A stretch of DNA of 64,000 nt, from contig NZ_NUNF01000014.1 in NCBI RefSeq assembly GCF_002585305.1, forward strand, positions 72,630 to 136,629, in the 5' to 3' direction. Below the pieces are notes generated by a model. The model did no database searches. It was not told where the DNA came from and saw nothing but the letters and a program-made list of their open reading frames with translations. This document shows positions 18,095 through 28,223 of the stretch, piece after piece. This DNA comes from Bacillus sp. AFS037270 (GTDB lineage Bacteria > Bacillota > Bacilli > Bacillales_B > DSM-18226). Numbering within the stretch: the first letter of the stretch is position 1; the number at the start of each line of letters is the position of its first letter. Made by a program: the position numbers and the translations under genes.

Positions 18095-19156
18095 GTGGAA
18101 ATTTTTATAAATGGTAGATTTTTAACCCAAAAAATCACCGGAGTCCAAAGATTTGCATTAGAGATTATTAAGAGGATCAACCAATACACAGAATGTAAGG
18201 TAATAGTTTTAGTTCCAAAAAATTACAATTATATTCATGCTATAAGAGATGTTGAGGTAAGAAAAATAGGAGTTAATTCAGGTCATTTATGGGAACAAAT
18301 CGATTTATACAAATATGTGAAGTCTAAACCGCTAATAAATCTATGTAATACTGCACCTATTATAAAACGAAATCAAATAGTTGTTATTCATGATACAGCT
18401 GTTTATTCTGCACCTAACGGTTTTTCGAAATTATTTAAGATTTGGTATAAAGTTCTTTTTTTCTTTATAAGTAAATTATCAAAAAAAATTTTAACTATAT
18501 CAAATTTCTCTTCAAAAGAAATACTAAAATATTTAAATATAAGTAAAACAAAGCTTGCTCAAATTAGTGAAGGTACTGAGCATATTAAAGAAGTTAAAGA
18601 AAATAAAGATGTTCTTGGAAAATATGGTTTGGAGAAGGGTAAATATGTATTCGCTGTTAGTAGTTTAAATCCAAATAAGAATTTTGAGGCACTAATAAAA
18701 GCTACTCAATTTTTCCAAGAAAAAAGTTTCAACATTGTTATCGCTGGAGGGACAGATCCGAAAGTTTTTGGGATTTCGAACTTTGAGGGAAATAATATAA
18801 AATATTTAGGTTATATAACAGATGAGGACTTAAAGGGTTTATATATGAATGCGGGATGCTTTGTATTTCCTTCAATATATGAAGGTTTTGGTTTACCACC
18901 ACTTGAAGCGATGTCAGTAGGTTGTCCAGTAGTTGTATCTAGAATTGGGCCCATCCCTGAAGTGTGTGAAGATGCAGCGATATATTTTGATCCTTATGAT
19001 GAAAGAGATCTTGCTAATAAGATTCTTATGGTAATGAATGATGAGTTACTAAAAAAGGAATTACAAAGTAAAGGATACCAACAAGCACAAAAGTTTTCAT
19101 GGCAAAACGCATCACGTCAATTGGCCAATCACACTAGTTGTCTTAATTTTGAATAG
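18095..19156 (+). CDS. GT4-family glycosyltransferase (mannosyltransferase-like)
   Basis: The protein is about 353 residues. It begins EIFINGRFLTQKITGVQRFALEII and has KYVFAVSSLNPNKNFEALIKA, YMNAGCFVFPSIYEGFGLPPLEAM and GPIPEVCEDAAIYFDP, features of GT4 enzymes such as WbaZ-type mannosyltransferases. GDP-mannose genes are present in this locus, so mannose is a plausible donor, but this is inference. I chose the GTG at 18095 with GGAGGAG upstream; an ATG at 18053 would overlap the acyltransferase gene. The spacing of 13 bases to the previous stop supports one transcript. Confidence 0.88.
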   Translation: MEIFINGRFLTQKITGVQRFALEIIKRINQYTECKVIVLVPKNYNYIHAIRDVEVRKIGVNSGHLWEQIDLYKYVKSKPLINLCNTAPIIKRNQIVVIHDTAVYSAPNGFSKLFKIWYKVLFFFISKLSKKILTISNFSSKEILKYLNISKTKLAQISEGTEHIKEVKENKDVLGKYGLEKGKYVFAVSSLNPNKNFEALIKATQFFQEKSFNIVIAGGTDPKVFGISNFEGNNIKYLGYITDEDLKGLYMNAGCFVFPSIYEGFGLPPLEAMSVGCPVVVSRIGPIPEVCEDAAIYFDPYDERDLANKILMVMNDELLKKELQSKGYQQAQKFSWQNASRQLANHTSCLNFE

Positions 19157-19193
19157 TTTAGTTAATTTTTATTTAAAGAAAGGAGGAATATAA

Positions 19194-20270
19194 TTGAGGG
19201 TACTTCATATAGGTGAATATATTAAAGGTGGAGTTGCAACATATATAAGAGAAGTTGTAGACTTTCAAATTTCAAGAAAAGAAATTACTGATATATATTT
19301 AATGCAAAGTAGTTCAAATTCAGAAGTAACTTATAAATTACCAGATACCCACTTAATTACTTATAATTATAAGCGGAAGATTCCCTACTTTATAAAATCT
19401 TTATTTAAAATTAATAAGGAGATAAAAAAATTAAATCCTGATATTATACATGTTCATAGTACCTTTGCCGGAGTTTTTGTAAGACTACCATTACTTTTTT
19501 ATAAGAGGGATTTTAAAGTTATTTATTGCCCACACGGTTGGGCTTTTTGTATGGAGACTTCAGAAATTAAAAGGAAAATTTATTTGGCAATAGAGAAACT
19601 ACTGGCTAAGAGAACGGATTTAATTATAAACATATCTGAATACGAACAATTTGAATCAATAAAAAGAGGGATATCTAGAGATAAATTACTATTAATTAAT
19701 AATGGTATTTCTAATCAAAGGGAGATAAGAAATATACAATTGGATCTTGATAAAAACAAAATTAATATTTTATTTGTGGGTAGATTTGATAAACAGAAGG
19801 GTTTAGATATCTTGTTAAGTTTTTTAAAAACTTATGATAATAATGCTTTAAGATTTTACATTATTGGTGACAATGTACTAGAAAACATCGATATTGAGAT
19901 ACCTTCTAGTGTTATTACCTTGGGTTGGATTGATAATAGTAAAATTGATTCTTATTACAGTCTGTTCGATGCAGTTATAATTCCTTCTAGATGGGAAGGA
20001 TTTGGACTTGTGGCAATTGAAGCGATGAAAAATAAAAAGGCTATTATTGTAAGTAATAGAGGTGCATTACCTGATTTTGTTAAGGTCAATAATGGTTATG
20101 TTTTTGAACTTGAAAATTTAGAGACACTAGAAATAATATTAGATTCATTAAACAAAGAGGAGTTAGTCCAAAAAGGTAATAAGGGATTTGAATTATTTAA
20201 TAGTTGCTACACCAGTATACGAATGAATGAAGAAATTCTTAATTGCTATGAAGAACTATTACAAGAATAG
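19194..20270 (+). CDS. GT4-family glycosyltransferase
   Basis: The 358-residue GT-B enzyme starts LHIGEYIKGGVATYIREVV and has PDIIHVHSTFAGV, INILFVGRFDKQKGLDILLS and AVIIPSRWEGFGLVAIEAMKN (EX7E-type site) followed by GALPDFV. The TTG start at 19194 has AAGGAGGAATATAA immediately upstream. It is the fifth GT4 enzyme of the cluster, so with the initiating transferase a repeat unit of up to six sugars is possible if each acts once. Strong AT bias matches the other transferase genes here. Confidence 0.88.
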   Translation: MRVLHIGEYIKGGVATYIREVVDFQISRKEITDIYLMQSSSNSEVTYKLPDTHLITYNYKRKIPYFIKSLFKINKEIKKLNPDIIHVHSTFAGVFVRLPLLFYKRDFKVIYCPHGWAFCMETSEIKRKIYLAIEKLLAKRTDLIINISEYEQFESIKRGISRDKLLLINNGISNQREIRNIQLDLDKNKINILFVGRFDKQKGLDILLSFLKTYDNNALRFYIIGDNVLENIDIEIPSSVITLGWIDNSKIDSYYSLFDAVIIPSRWEGFGLVAIEAMKNKKAIIVSNRGALPDFVKVNNGYVFELENLETLEIILDSLNKEELVQKGNKGFELFNSCYTSIRMNEEILNCYEELLQE

Positions 20271-20397
20271 TTATTATTAAAATGTTAAATTATGTATCAT
20301 ATTGAAAATAATTAAATATGTAAAATTCTTTTAAGACACGTATTTAAGCACCAATTTTGGTATGTATACTCTAAAAACAGGAAATCAGGAGGACAAA

Positions 20398-21774
20398 ATG
20401 AAATTAGTTTTATTATCAGGCGGCTCAGGTAAACGATTATGGCCTTTATCCAATGATGCAAGGTCAAAGCAATTTTTGAAAGTGTTACTTAATGAAGATA
20501 ACGAGTTACAGTCAATGGTACAAAGAGTTTGGGGGCAATTAGAGAAATTAGGATTGACTGAATCAGCGGTAATTGCAACAAGTAAGTCCCAAGTAGAAAT
20601 GCTTCAAAACCAAATTGGTAAGGATGTCCCTATAATTGTTGAGCCAGAAAGAAGGGATACATTTCCTGCAATAGCTCTTTCAGCTTCTTACTTATTTTCT
20701 AATGGAATAGCAGCTCGAGACGAGATTATAGGTATTTTACCAGTTGATCCATATGTAGAGGATAAATTTTTTGCTAGATTATTAGACTTAGGAGATATAT
20801 TAAATTCATCTGAAGCAGATTTGGCTCTAATGGGGGTACAGCCAACATTCCCTTCTGAAAAATATGGTTATATTGTTCCAGATAAAATACTATCTACTGA
20901 TAGCTTTGTAAAAGTTAGTCATTTTAAAGAAAAGCCAAAAACTGAAGAGGCAAAATTATTATTAGAGCAAAAAGCATTGTGGAATTGCGGTGTTTTTGCA
21001 TTTAAACTTAATAAGATTATTTCTTTATTAGAGCAAAAAGGGTTACCAACAAATTATGAAGAATTATCAGCTAAGTACGGTCTTTTACCAAAAATAAGCT
21101 TTGATTACGAAGTAGTAGAAAAAACTGAGAATATTATTGCAATTCCATATGAAGGCCAATGGAAAGACTTAGGTACATGGAATACCTTAACGGAAGAAAT
21201 GGGGACTAATATTCTTGGTAAAGCACAGGTAAGTGAAGATTCTAAAAATGCACATATTATTAGTGAGTTAGACATACCAATTTCGGTACTTGGATTGTCA
21301 AACATTTTAGTAGCAGCTAGTCCTGATGGGATACTAGTTACTGATAAGGATTCAAGTCCAAGGGTGAAAGAATTAGTCGGTAACCTAGATCAAAGACCTA
21401 TGTACGAAGAGCGTCGCTGGGGATGGTATCGCGTCTTAGATTATAATAAATATGAGGAGCAAAATGAGGTATTAACCAAACGTATAAAAATATCAGCTGG
21501 AAAAAATTTAAGTTATCAATACCATAAATATCGAAGAGAAGTTTGGACTATTGTAAATGGTGAAGGAGTTCTTCTTTTAAATAATGAATTCAAAGTTATT
21601 AGACCTGGGGACATAGTAGAAATTCCAATTGGAACTAAGCATGCTGTTAAGGCTGTTACCGATTTAGAGTTTATTGAGGTACAAACGGGTACTCAATTAG
21701 TAGAAGAAGATAATCATCGTATTTTCTTATCATGGGAAGAGATTGAAGCAAATGTCTATTCACTAATTAATTAG
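20398..21774 (+). CDS. manC: mannose-1-phosphate guanylyltransferase / mannose-6-phosphate isomerase (type II)
   Basis: The 458-residue protein begins LVLLSGGSGKRLWPLSNDARSKQF, the nucleotidyltransferase signature, with VSHFKEKPKTEEA and WNCGVFAF. It ends with a cupin-type domain (about residues 345-455: YEERRWGWYRVLD, YQYHKYRREVWTIVNGEG, RPGDIVEIPIGTKHAV), the arrangement of bifunctional ManC/AlgA enzymes that make GDP-mannose. I chose the ATG at 20398 with CAGGAGGAC upstream; an ATG at 20362 lacks an RBS. With pgcA-type mutase and manA downstream, the locus can make GDP-mannose from fructose-6-phosphate. Confidence 0.93.
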   Translation: MKLVLLSGGSGKRLWPLSNDARSKQFLKVLLNEDNELQSMVQRVWGQLEKLGLTESAVIATSKSQVEMLQNQIGKDVPIIVEPERRDTFPAIALSASYLFSNGIAARDEIIGILPVDPYVEDKFFARLLDLGDILNSSEADLALMGVQPTFPSEKYGYIVPDKILSTDSFVKVSHFKEKPKTEEAKLLLEQKALWNCGVFAFKLNKIISLLEQKGLPTNYEELSAKYGLLPKISFDYEVVEKTENIIAIPYEGQWKDLGTWNTLTEEMGTNILGKAQVSEDSKNAHIISELDIPISVLGLSNILVAASPDGILVTDKDSSPRVKELVGNLDQRPMYEERRWGWYRVLDYNKYEEQNEVLTKRIKISAGKNLSYQYHKYRREVWTIVNGEGVLLLNNEFKVIRPGDIVEIPIGTKHAVKAVTDLEFIEVQTGTQLVEEDNHRIFLSWEEIEANVYSLIN

Positions 21775-21982
21775 TTGTTCTTTCTGTAGCTCTACGAAAA
21801 CAGGTAGACTATTTAATAATGCAGCCAATGTAATTATTATTATGTAATATCTTAAATATTGAACTGTAGGTATACAATTAATTAAAAAGGATTAATGTAT
21901 CAATATAATACATGCTGTAATATAAATATAGGAATCTGATTTGCATAGTATGTTACCAATAAATAAACTTTTAAAAAGTACT

Positions 21983-22011
21983 TTGACAGTTACAGTTGTT
22001 TTATCTAATAT
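21983..22011 (+). promoter_or_regulatory. sigma-A promoter of ugd
   Basis: A perfect TTGACA (21983-21988), a 17-base spacer and TAATAT (22006-22011) lie 44 bases before the ugd start. They sit in a 280-base gap that shows no other feature. Confidence 0.8.
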
Positions 22012-22054
22012 TATTTTTTCATAGTCGAAACTATTTAAAAAGGTGGAATTAAAA

Positions 22055-23371
22055 TTGAAAATTGCTGTTGCAGGAACTGGATATGTTGGCTTAGTAACCG
22101 CGGTATGTTTGGCAGAGCATGGGCATTTCGTTTCTTGCGTAGATATAGATGAAAGAAAAGTGGCATTAATGAAGTCAGGGATTTCTCCCATTTATGAACC
22201 AGGGCTTGAAGAATTAATGATAAAAAATATGGATAAATTGACATTCACAACAGATTACAAAGCAGCATATAAGGATGCAGATGTTATATTTATTGGAGTA
22301 GGAACTCCAGAAAAACATGATGGTTCGGCTAATTTAGCTTATGTATTTACCGCTGCTGAACAAATTGCACAAAGTATTGAAAAAGATTGTATTGTTGTTG
22401 TGAAATCAACTGTACCTATTGGGACGAATGAAAAAATTGATTATTTGGTTAAAAATAATCTTAATTTTAATGTAAATGTATCAATTGCTTCAAATCCTGA
22501 ATTTCTTTCACAAGGTACAGCGGTGAGAGACACCTTATGTGCGTCTAGGATTATAATTGGAGTAGAAGAAGAATTAGCAGCTCAAGTATTAAAGGATGTG
22601 TACAAGGATTTTGGTGCTCCTATCCTTGTTACAAATCGAAAGAGTGCAGAAATGATTAAATATGCTTCAAATGATTTTTTAGCATTAAAAATCTCTTTTA
22701 TAAATGAAATTGCTAACCTTTGTGAAATTATTGGAGCAGATATTGAAGATGTAGCCCAGGGAATGGGATATGATAGTCGCATAGGAAATCAATTTTTAAA
22801 ATCAGGAATTGGTTATGGGGGCTCTTGCTTTCCAAAAGATACTAAAGCTCTGAATTGGCTTGCAAACTTCCATGACTATGAATTAAAGACTATTAAAGCT
22901 GCAATTGAAGTAAACGAAAACCAAAAGTTAAAATTAATCAAAAAATCCCGGAAATATTTTAATACCTTAAAAGGTTTAAATATAGCTGTATTAGGTTTAA
23001 CCTTTAAACCAGGTACAGATGATTTAAGAGAAGCACCATCATTAGTAAATATTCCATTAATGCTTGAAGATGGAGCAAATGTTAAAGCATGGGATCCTGT
23101 TGGAGTCGATAACTTTGAGAAGTTTATTCCTAATGGTATAACATATTGCCTAACGATTGAAGAGACTATTAAAGATGCAGATGTATGCTTTATCTTTACT
23201 GAGTGGAATGATGTAAAAGATTTTGACTTAAACAAATATAAAGAGCTAATGAAAAGACCAATTATTTTGGATGGAAGAAACTGTTATGATATTGCTAGTG
23301 CTAAGGATGCTAATTTAGTTTATGATTCAATTGGAAGAGAAACGGTTAATAGTGTAGAGGTACTTGTATAG
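22055..23371 (+). CDS. ugd: UDP-glucose 6-dehydrogenase
   Basis: The 438-residue protein has an N-terminal NAD-binding loop (KIAVAGTGYVGLVTAVCLAE), GVGTPEKHDGSANL, STVPIGT, ASNPEFLSQGTA, the catalytic GYGGSCFPKDTKAL with Cys at about residue 258, and the C-terminal UDP-binding domain (LGLTFKPGTDDLREAPS). It oxidises UDP-glucose (from GalU) to UDP-glucuronate, implying an acidic sugar in the polymer. The TTG at 22055 has AAGGTGG upstream at eight bases; a GTG at 22043 overlaps that site. It has its own strong promoter, so it may also be expressed apart from the operon. Confidence 0.95.
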   Translation: MKIAVAGTGYVGLVTAVCLAEHGHFVSCVDIDERKVALMKSGISPIYEPGLEELMIKNMDKLTFTTDYKAAYKDADVIFIGVGTPEKHDGSANLAYVFTAAEQIAQSIEKDCIVVVKSTVPIGTNEKIDYLVKNNLNFNVNVSIASNPEFLSQGTAVRDTLCASRIIIGVEEELAAQVLKDVYKDFGAPILVTNRKSAEMIKYASNDFLALKISFINEIANLCEIIGADIEDVAQGMGYDSRIGNQFLKSGIGYGGSCFPKDTKALNWLANFHDYELKTIKAAIEVNENQKLKLIKKSRKYFNTLKGLNIAVLGLTFKPGTDDLREAPSLVNIPLMLEDGANVKAWDPVGVDNFEKFIPNGITYCLTIEETIKDADVCFIFTEWNDVKDFDLNKYKELMKRPIILDGRNCYDIASAKDANLVYDSIGRETVNSVEVLV

Positions 23372-23389
23372 GATTGAAATTTATTCAGA

Positions 23390-23420
23390 GGAAAGAACCA
23401 AAGGTTCTTTCCTTCCTTTA
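23390..23420 (+). terminator. intrinsic terminator of ugd
   Basis: GGAAAGAACC and GGTTCTTTCC form a perfect 10-bp stem with a 3-base loop, followed by a T-rich tract. Confidence 0.8.
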
Positions 23421-23483
23421 ATTCTTTAGATTATAATCCTAGAATCTAAATCGTCAAAATTCTAAGATTAGGGGGATATTATT

Positions 23484-25226
23484 TTGACTTGGTTAAAGAA
23501 TGCAGAAAAATGGCTTTCTTTTAATAATTTAGAATGTGATATAAAAGAAGCATTATTTATGATGGAAAGCGATAAAAAATTATTAGAGGATAGTTTTTAT
23601 AAACACTTAGAATTTGGTACCGGTGGTATGCGCGGGGAGCTGGGCCCTGGAACTAACCGATTGAATACTTATACCATCCGCAGGGCAGCTGAGGGATTAG
23701 CAAAGTATATCGTTGAACAGGGGGAGGAAGTTAAACAGCGTGGGGTTGTGATTGCCTATGATTCACGCCATAAGTCTCCGGAATTTGCGTTAGAAGTTGC
23801 TAAAGTGGTAGGTAAGCAGGGAATTAAGACATTTGTATTTGACGAACTTCGTCCAACACCGGTTTTGTCTTTTGCGGTTAGATATTTACATGCCTTTTCA
23901 GGAGTAGTCATTACAGCAAGTCATAATCCGCCTGAATACAATGGTTTTAAGGTGTATGGAGAGGATGGTGGCCAAATTCCCCCAGAAGCAGCGGATACTA
24001 TTATTAAATATGTAAATGCTGTTGAAAATGAACTTACTGTCGAAGTGGCAGAAGAGCAGGCACTTCTATCAACTGGGTTATTAACCTACATTGGAGAAGA
24101 GGTTGATAATGCCTATGTAGAACAATTGAAATCACTTCAGCTAAATCCTGAGATAGTAACTGATGTCGCGAAGGATTTGAAAATTGTATACACACCATTA
24201 CATGGTACAGGGAATAAACCTATCCGTGCAGGGCTAAAGGTATTCGGATTTGAACATGTTACTGTTGTAAAGGAGCAAGAACTACCAGATGCGAATTTTT
24301 CAACAGTCAAGTCGCCTAATCCCGAAGAACATGCAGCCTTTGAATTAGCCATAAACTATGGTGAAGAAATTGGTGCGGACATTCTCATGGCGACAGATCC
24401 TGATGCGGACCGATTAGGTGTAGCCGTAAAAAACGGTTCTGCTGAATATGTGGTATTAAGCGGAAATCAAATGGGAGCATTAATGCTTGAGTATCTACTA
24501 TCGCAAAAACAATCCAAGGGCATACTTCCTCAAAATGGTGTTGTCATTAAAACAATTGTTACCTCTGAAATCGGTCGGGCCATTGCAGAGTATTATGGTA
24601 TCCAAGCCATGGATACACTGACAGGTTTTAAATTCATTGGAGAGAAAATCAATGAGTTTGAACAATTGGGCCAGCATAACTTCTTATTTGGTTATGAAGA
24701 GAGCTATGGTTATCTGATTGGCGCTTTTGTACGTGATAAAGATGCCGTTCAGTCTGCGATTTTTGCAGCAGAAGTAGCGGCATATTATAAATCGAAAGGC
24801 ATGACCATGTATGAAGGTCTTCTAGCAATCTTTGAAAAGTATGGTTTTTACCAGGAGTCACTTCAGTCAATTACCTTAAAGGGGAAAGATGGAGCAGAAC
24901 AAATTGCTCGTTTAATGGATACATTTAGAAATGAAGACTTGATAGAGGTAGCGGAAATTAAAGTAACAGCAGTGGAAGATTATGCAACTTCTGTAAGAAA
25001 AGATGGTATTTTGGAAAATAAGATTAACTTACCTACATCAAATGTATTAAAATTTTATTTAGCAGATGGTTCATGGTTCTGTCTACGTCCGTCTGGTACA
25101 GAGCCTAAGGCGAAATTTTACTTTGGTGTTAAAGGAAATTCAATAGAACAAAGCCGGGAGAAATTAGTTATTTTACAAACTGCAGTTATGAGTAAGGTGA
25201 ATGATATATTATTAACAAAAGTATAA
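23484..25226 (+). CDS. pgcA: alpha-phosphoglucomutase/phosphomannomutase family protein
   Basis: The 580-residue protein has [18 protein letters not shown] at the N-terminus, the active-site loop [17 protein letters not shown] with phospho-Ser at about residue 146, the metal loop [34 protein letters not shown] and the C-terminal phosphate loop [14 protein letters not shown]. Length and motifs match Bacillus PgcA. It interconverts hexose-6- and hexose-1-phosphates, supplying both GalU and ManC. TTG start with AGGGGGA upstream. Its 3' end and terminator have a decayed duplicate at 28005-28255. Confidence 0.94.
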   Translation: MTWLKNAEKWLSFNNLECDIKEALFMMESDKKLLEDSFYKHLEFGTGGMRGELGPGTNRLNTYTIRRAAEGLAKYIVEQGEEVKQRGVVIAYDSRHKSPEFALEVAKVVGKQGIKTFVFDELRPTPVLSFAVRYLHAFSGVVITASHNPPEYNGFKVYGEDGGQIPPEAADTIIKYVNAVENELTVEVAEEQALLSTGLLTYIGEEVDNAYVEQLKSLQLNPEIVTDVAKDLKIVYTPLHGTGNKPIRAGLKVFGFEHVTVVKEQELPDANFSTVKSPNPEEHAAFELAINYGEEIGADILMATDPDADRLGVAVKNGSAEYVVLSGNQMGALMLEYLLSQKQSKGILPQNGVVIKTIVTSEIGRAIAEYYGIQAMDTLTGFKFIGEKINEFEQLGQHNFLFGYEESYGYLIGAFVRDKDAVQSAIFAAEVAAYYKSKGMTMYEGLLAIFEKYGFYQESLQSITLKGKDGAEQIARLMDTFRNEDLIEVAEIKVTAVEDYATSVRKDGILENKINLPTSNVLKFYLADGSWFCLRPSGTEPKAKFYFGVKGNSIEQSREKLVILQTAVMSKVNDILLTKV

Positions 25227-25272
25227 CTTTATATCCTTTTTATTATTAAAAGAAGAAAGCACTAATATTCAG

Positions 25273-25309
25273 CACCCTTGTCCTCTTTTCAGACAAGGGT
25301 GTTTTTTTA
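25273..25309 (+). terminator. intrinsic terminator of pgcA
   Basis: CACCCTTGTC (25273-25282) pairs with GACAAGGGTG (25292-25301) and is followed by eight T residues. Confidence 0.9.
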
Positions 25310-25503
25310 TTTCCGTATATTCAGGCTGAGTGTATATATTGTTTATAAAAGTACTTGGAAAATTCGGTAATATAGATTGAAATATAACCAATGGTTAGCT
25401 TTTTGATATAGGCTATTCCTCTTTATTAACTTATCTTGCTTTACCTATTTACAAAAATTGTTAAATGTTAACGGTGTAAATGAAAAAATAGGAGGATTTA
25501 TTT

Positions 25504-26643
25504 TTGAAACGCTATGATGAATTAGACTCTTTAAGAGGACTTGCCGCACTTAGTGTGGTTATTTACCATGCATTAAATTTGACCATTACTAATTGGAGTG
25601 AAATTAACAATATTATTTGGAGATTATGCATGTATTCTCCACTAAGATTGCTATGGTCTGGTCATCAATCTGTAATCCTTTTCTTTGTATTAAGTGGTTT
25701 TGTATTGTCATTGCCATTTTATAGGACAAAGGTTGACTCTACATTCTATTTTCAATATTTAATTAAAAGGATATGCAGAATTTATATACCTTTTGCTATT
25801 TCTATTGGAGCTGCCATCCTAACAAGAATATACCTAACAGGAACAGTAAATTTGGAAGGATTATGGATCGGTCAAATTTCTTGGAAACCGATATTACAGC
25901 ATTTATTTTTAATTGATATGTTTAATCAAAATTACTTCAACCCCGTCGTTTGGTCTTTGGTTCATGAAATGAGGATATCCATTATTTTTCCGATTATTAT
26001 AGCCGTTATTTTAAAGTACAATTGGAAAAATGTGTTAACTTGTTCTTGGATTTTATCAGTTTTAGCTATAGTAATGCATTATTTATTTCAAGATAAAGTA
26101 GATATTACAACTAACTATTTTGATACTTTTCATTATATTTTAATGTTTGTTGTTGGCTCTTTAATGGCTAAGCACAAAGAAAATCTAATAAGACTATATA
26201 ATTCAGTAAAACTTAATTTGAAATATGGAGTACTTTTATTAGGTTATTGTCTATACGCTTATTCCATTGGAATTCATATCCCATTTTTTGGTCGTTATAT
26301 TGGCGATTGGTTTACTACATTAGGCAGTATGTTGATAATAACAACTGTTATTTCTGGAAGTTTGCTAAGTAAACCCCTTTTATTAAAACCGATTGTTTTT
26401 ATAGGGAAGATAAGTTACAGCGTTTATTTATCTCATTTAATAATCTTTCTTGCATTAACTAATAATTTTTTAGGAAAATGGACAAATTCAGAAATATGGA
26501 TAGTGGGGCTTTTATTAACATTTATTATTTCGACAATATCCTATTACTCTATTGAAATTAATAGTATGAAGTTGGGAAAAAATCTTGCAAATAGAGTTAC
26601 CAAAAGAAAGACTGTACAAAATAACACAGAAATGTCAGCATAA
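25504..26643 (+). CDS. acyltransferase 3 family membrane protein, copy 2
   Basis: The 379-residue multispanning protein begins YDELDSLRGLAALSVVIYH and has FFVLSGFVLSLPF, RICRIYIPF and FNPVVWSLVHEMRISIIFP, the hallmarks of polysaccharide O-acyltransferases. It is the same length as the protein at 16942-18081 and shares many motif blocks, so the two are paralogues. The TTG start has AGGAGGATTTATT upstream. It lies alone between the pgcA terminator and manA, inside the segment bracketed by pgcA and its decayed 3' remnant. Substrate not known. Confidence 0.9.
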   Translation: MKRYDELDSLRGLAALSVVIYHALNLTITNWSEINNIIWRLCMYSPLRLLWSGHQSVILFFVLSGFVLSLPFYRTKVDSTFYFQYLIKRICRIYIPFAISIGAAILTRIYLTGTVNLEGLWIGQISWKPILQHLFLIDMFNQNYFNPVVWSLVHEMRISIIFPIIIAVILKYNWKNVLTCSWILSVLAIVMHYLFQDKVDITTNYFDTFHYILMFVVGSLMAKHKENLIRLYNSVKLNLKYGVLLLGYCLYAYSIGIHIPFFGRYIGDWFTTLGSMLIITTVISGSLLSKPLLLKPIVFIGKISYSVYLSHLIIFLALTNNFLGKWTNSEIWIVGLLLTFIISTISYYSIEINSMKLGKNLANRVTKRKTVQNNTEMSA

Positions 26644-27045
26644 AACGCTATTGAAGAAAATAGTGAAACATACTCACTAGCACGTAAATGCTAATGTATA
26701 AGGAAGGCAGTAGATTAATTAAGTAATCTTCTAAACAGGGACAAACACACTTTTTCTTAATTAGATTTTTCAAAGGGAATCAGTTTATTTCCAATACAAA
26801 AAATCATCAAGTTGTCTTTATAAGACAACACCGCCATTTTCAATAACAGAAATAATAGTCTTATTTGCCGCCGCTAGCATAACACTCATAGAGCATGGGG
26901 GAGAGAATAGTGAGACACTCAAACTAAGCATCTTACAATGGAAGAGTTGGTAGACTATAAATATAGGGGATTTCAAGTAAGATGTAAGGCTTGCAGTTAT
27001 TTTATATTAGCTTATAACAGATTAACATAATGAGGAGGGCTTCTT
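26644..27045. other. gene-free stretch between acyltransferase copy 2 and manA
   Basis: About 400 bases with no ORF I can support. The only structure noted is a hairpin GTTGTCTT-AAGACAAC near 26812-26830 that lacks a T-tract. The manA RBS (AGGAGGG) is at its right end. Confidence 0.5.
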
Positions 27046-27990
27046 TTGGTACCGTTATTTTTACAACCCGTTTTTAAAGAAAGAATTTGGGGTGGTACAG
27101 CTTTACAGGAACTATTCGGGTATGAAATTCCGAACGAAAACACAGGGGAGTGCTGGGCGATATCTGCACATCCTAATGGGCCCTCTATGATAGAAAATGG
27201 CCCTTATAAGGGGATGACGCTAGATCAATTGTGGAGTGAGCGTCCGGAGCTCTTTGGATATCCAAAGGAAAGGGTTTTTCCTTTATTAACCAAGATTTTG
27301 GATGCGGACATGGATTTATCGGTCCAAGTTCATCCCAATGATTCCTATGCATTAGTTCATGAAAATGGTGAACTGGGTAAGACTGAATGCTGGTATATCA
27401 TTGATTGTAAAGAAAATGCCGATATGATTTTCGGGCATAATGCCAAAACGAAGGAAGAATTAAAGCATCAAATTCAAAATGGTCATTGGAATGATTTGCT
27501 TCGCCGAGTGAAAATCCAACCAGGTGACTTTTTCTATGTCCCAAGTGGGACTATTCATGCTTTATGTGAAGGAACGCTTGTATTAGAAACGCAACAGAGT
27601 TCAGATACAACCTACCGGGTGTATGACTATGATCGCCGAGATACAGAAGGGAACTTAAGGGATCTTCATTTGGAGAAAGCAATGGAGGTTACTACTGTTC
27701 CGCATCAAGATGATGTAATTACAAGGGCTGTTCATGAAAATGGTAATACTAGGATTACGACATTTGTGAAATCGGAATTTTTCTCAGTATATAAATGGGA
27801 GGTTGATGGCAAGTCTAGCTTTGCATTTAATGATAAGTATTTGCTTTTTAGTGTGAGTGATGGTGAAGGAACCCTTTCACATAATGGGAAGTATTATGGA
27901 TTGAAGAAGGGGACCCATTTTATAATTCCTGTGGGCTTTGGGGAGTTTGTGGTAGACGGGAATTGTGAAATGATTGTGTCGCATACTTAA
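27046..27990 (+). CDS. manA: mannose-6-phosphate isomerase, class I
   Basis: The 314-residue protein has PVFKERIWGGTALQE, GECWAISAHPNGPS, LSVQVHPND (zinc ligands), GKTECWYII, GDFFYVPSGTIHAL and LETQQSSDTTYRVYDYDR, all typical of Bacillus ManA/Pmi enzymes. It interconverts fructose-6-phosphate and mannose-6-phosphate and so supplies GDP-mannose synthesis with the mutase and ManC. The TTG start at 27046 has AGGAGGG upstream at seven bases. ManC carries its own isomerase-like cupin domain, so this activity may be redundant. It ends just before the decayed pgcA tail. Confidence 0.94.
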   Translation: MVPLFLQPVFKERIWGGTALQELFGYEIPNENTGECWAISAHPNGPSMIENGPYKGMTLDQLWSERPELFGYPKERVFPLLTKILDADMDLSVQVHPNDSYALVHENGELGKTECWYIIDCKENADMIFGHNAKTKEELKHQIQNGHWNDLLRRVKIQPGDFFYVPSGTIHALCEGTLVLETQQSSDTTYRVYDYDRRDTEGNLRDLHLEKAMEVTTVPHQDDVITRAVHENGNTRITTFVKSEFFSVYKWEVDGKSSFAFNDKYLLFSVSDGEGTLSHNGKYYGLKKGTHFIIPVGFGEFVVDGNCEMIVSHT

Positions 27991-28004
27991 GAGAGTAAGG
28001 ACCA

Positions 28005-28165
28005 TTAGACAAGCAGCTGGTCTTGAAAGTAAGATTATCTTGCCGTCATCTAATGTATTGAAATACTAATTAACGGGGCTCATGGTCAGTCTGAGTCGTT
28101 TAGAACAGAGCCTAGAAAATTTAACGGCTATATAAACGGCCGTAATGAATATGGTAAATGATAGA
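28005..28165 (+). pseudogene. decayed remnant of the pgcA 3' end
   Basis: The stretch translates with interruptions as IRQAAGLESKIILPSSNVLKY-stop, against the intact [21 protein letters not shown]. It continues with recognisable but frameshifted blocks (ACAGAGCCTA, ATGAATATGGTAAATGATA) matching the last part of pgcA. A copy of the pgcA terminator, including the GAAAGCACTA lead-in, follows. It is non-functional. Confidence 0.8.
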
Positions 28166-28223
28166 TAGGTTGCAAGGTTATAACCTCATAATTCAATTCT
28201 AATAGGAAAGCACTACTAATTCG

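Noticed and set aside
21892..22244. Minus-strand frames before and inside ugd
   Set aside because: They overlap the ugd promoter and start on the opposite strand and resemble no protein family.
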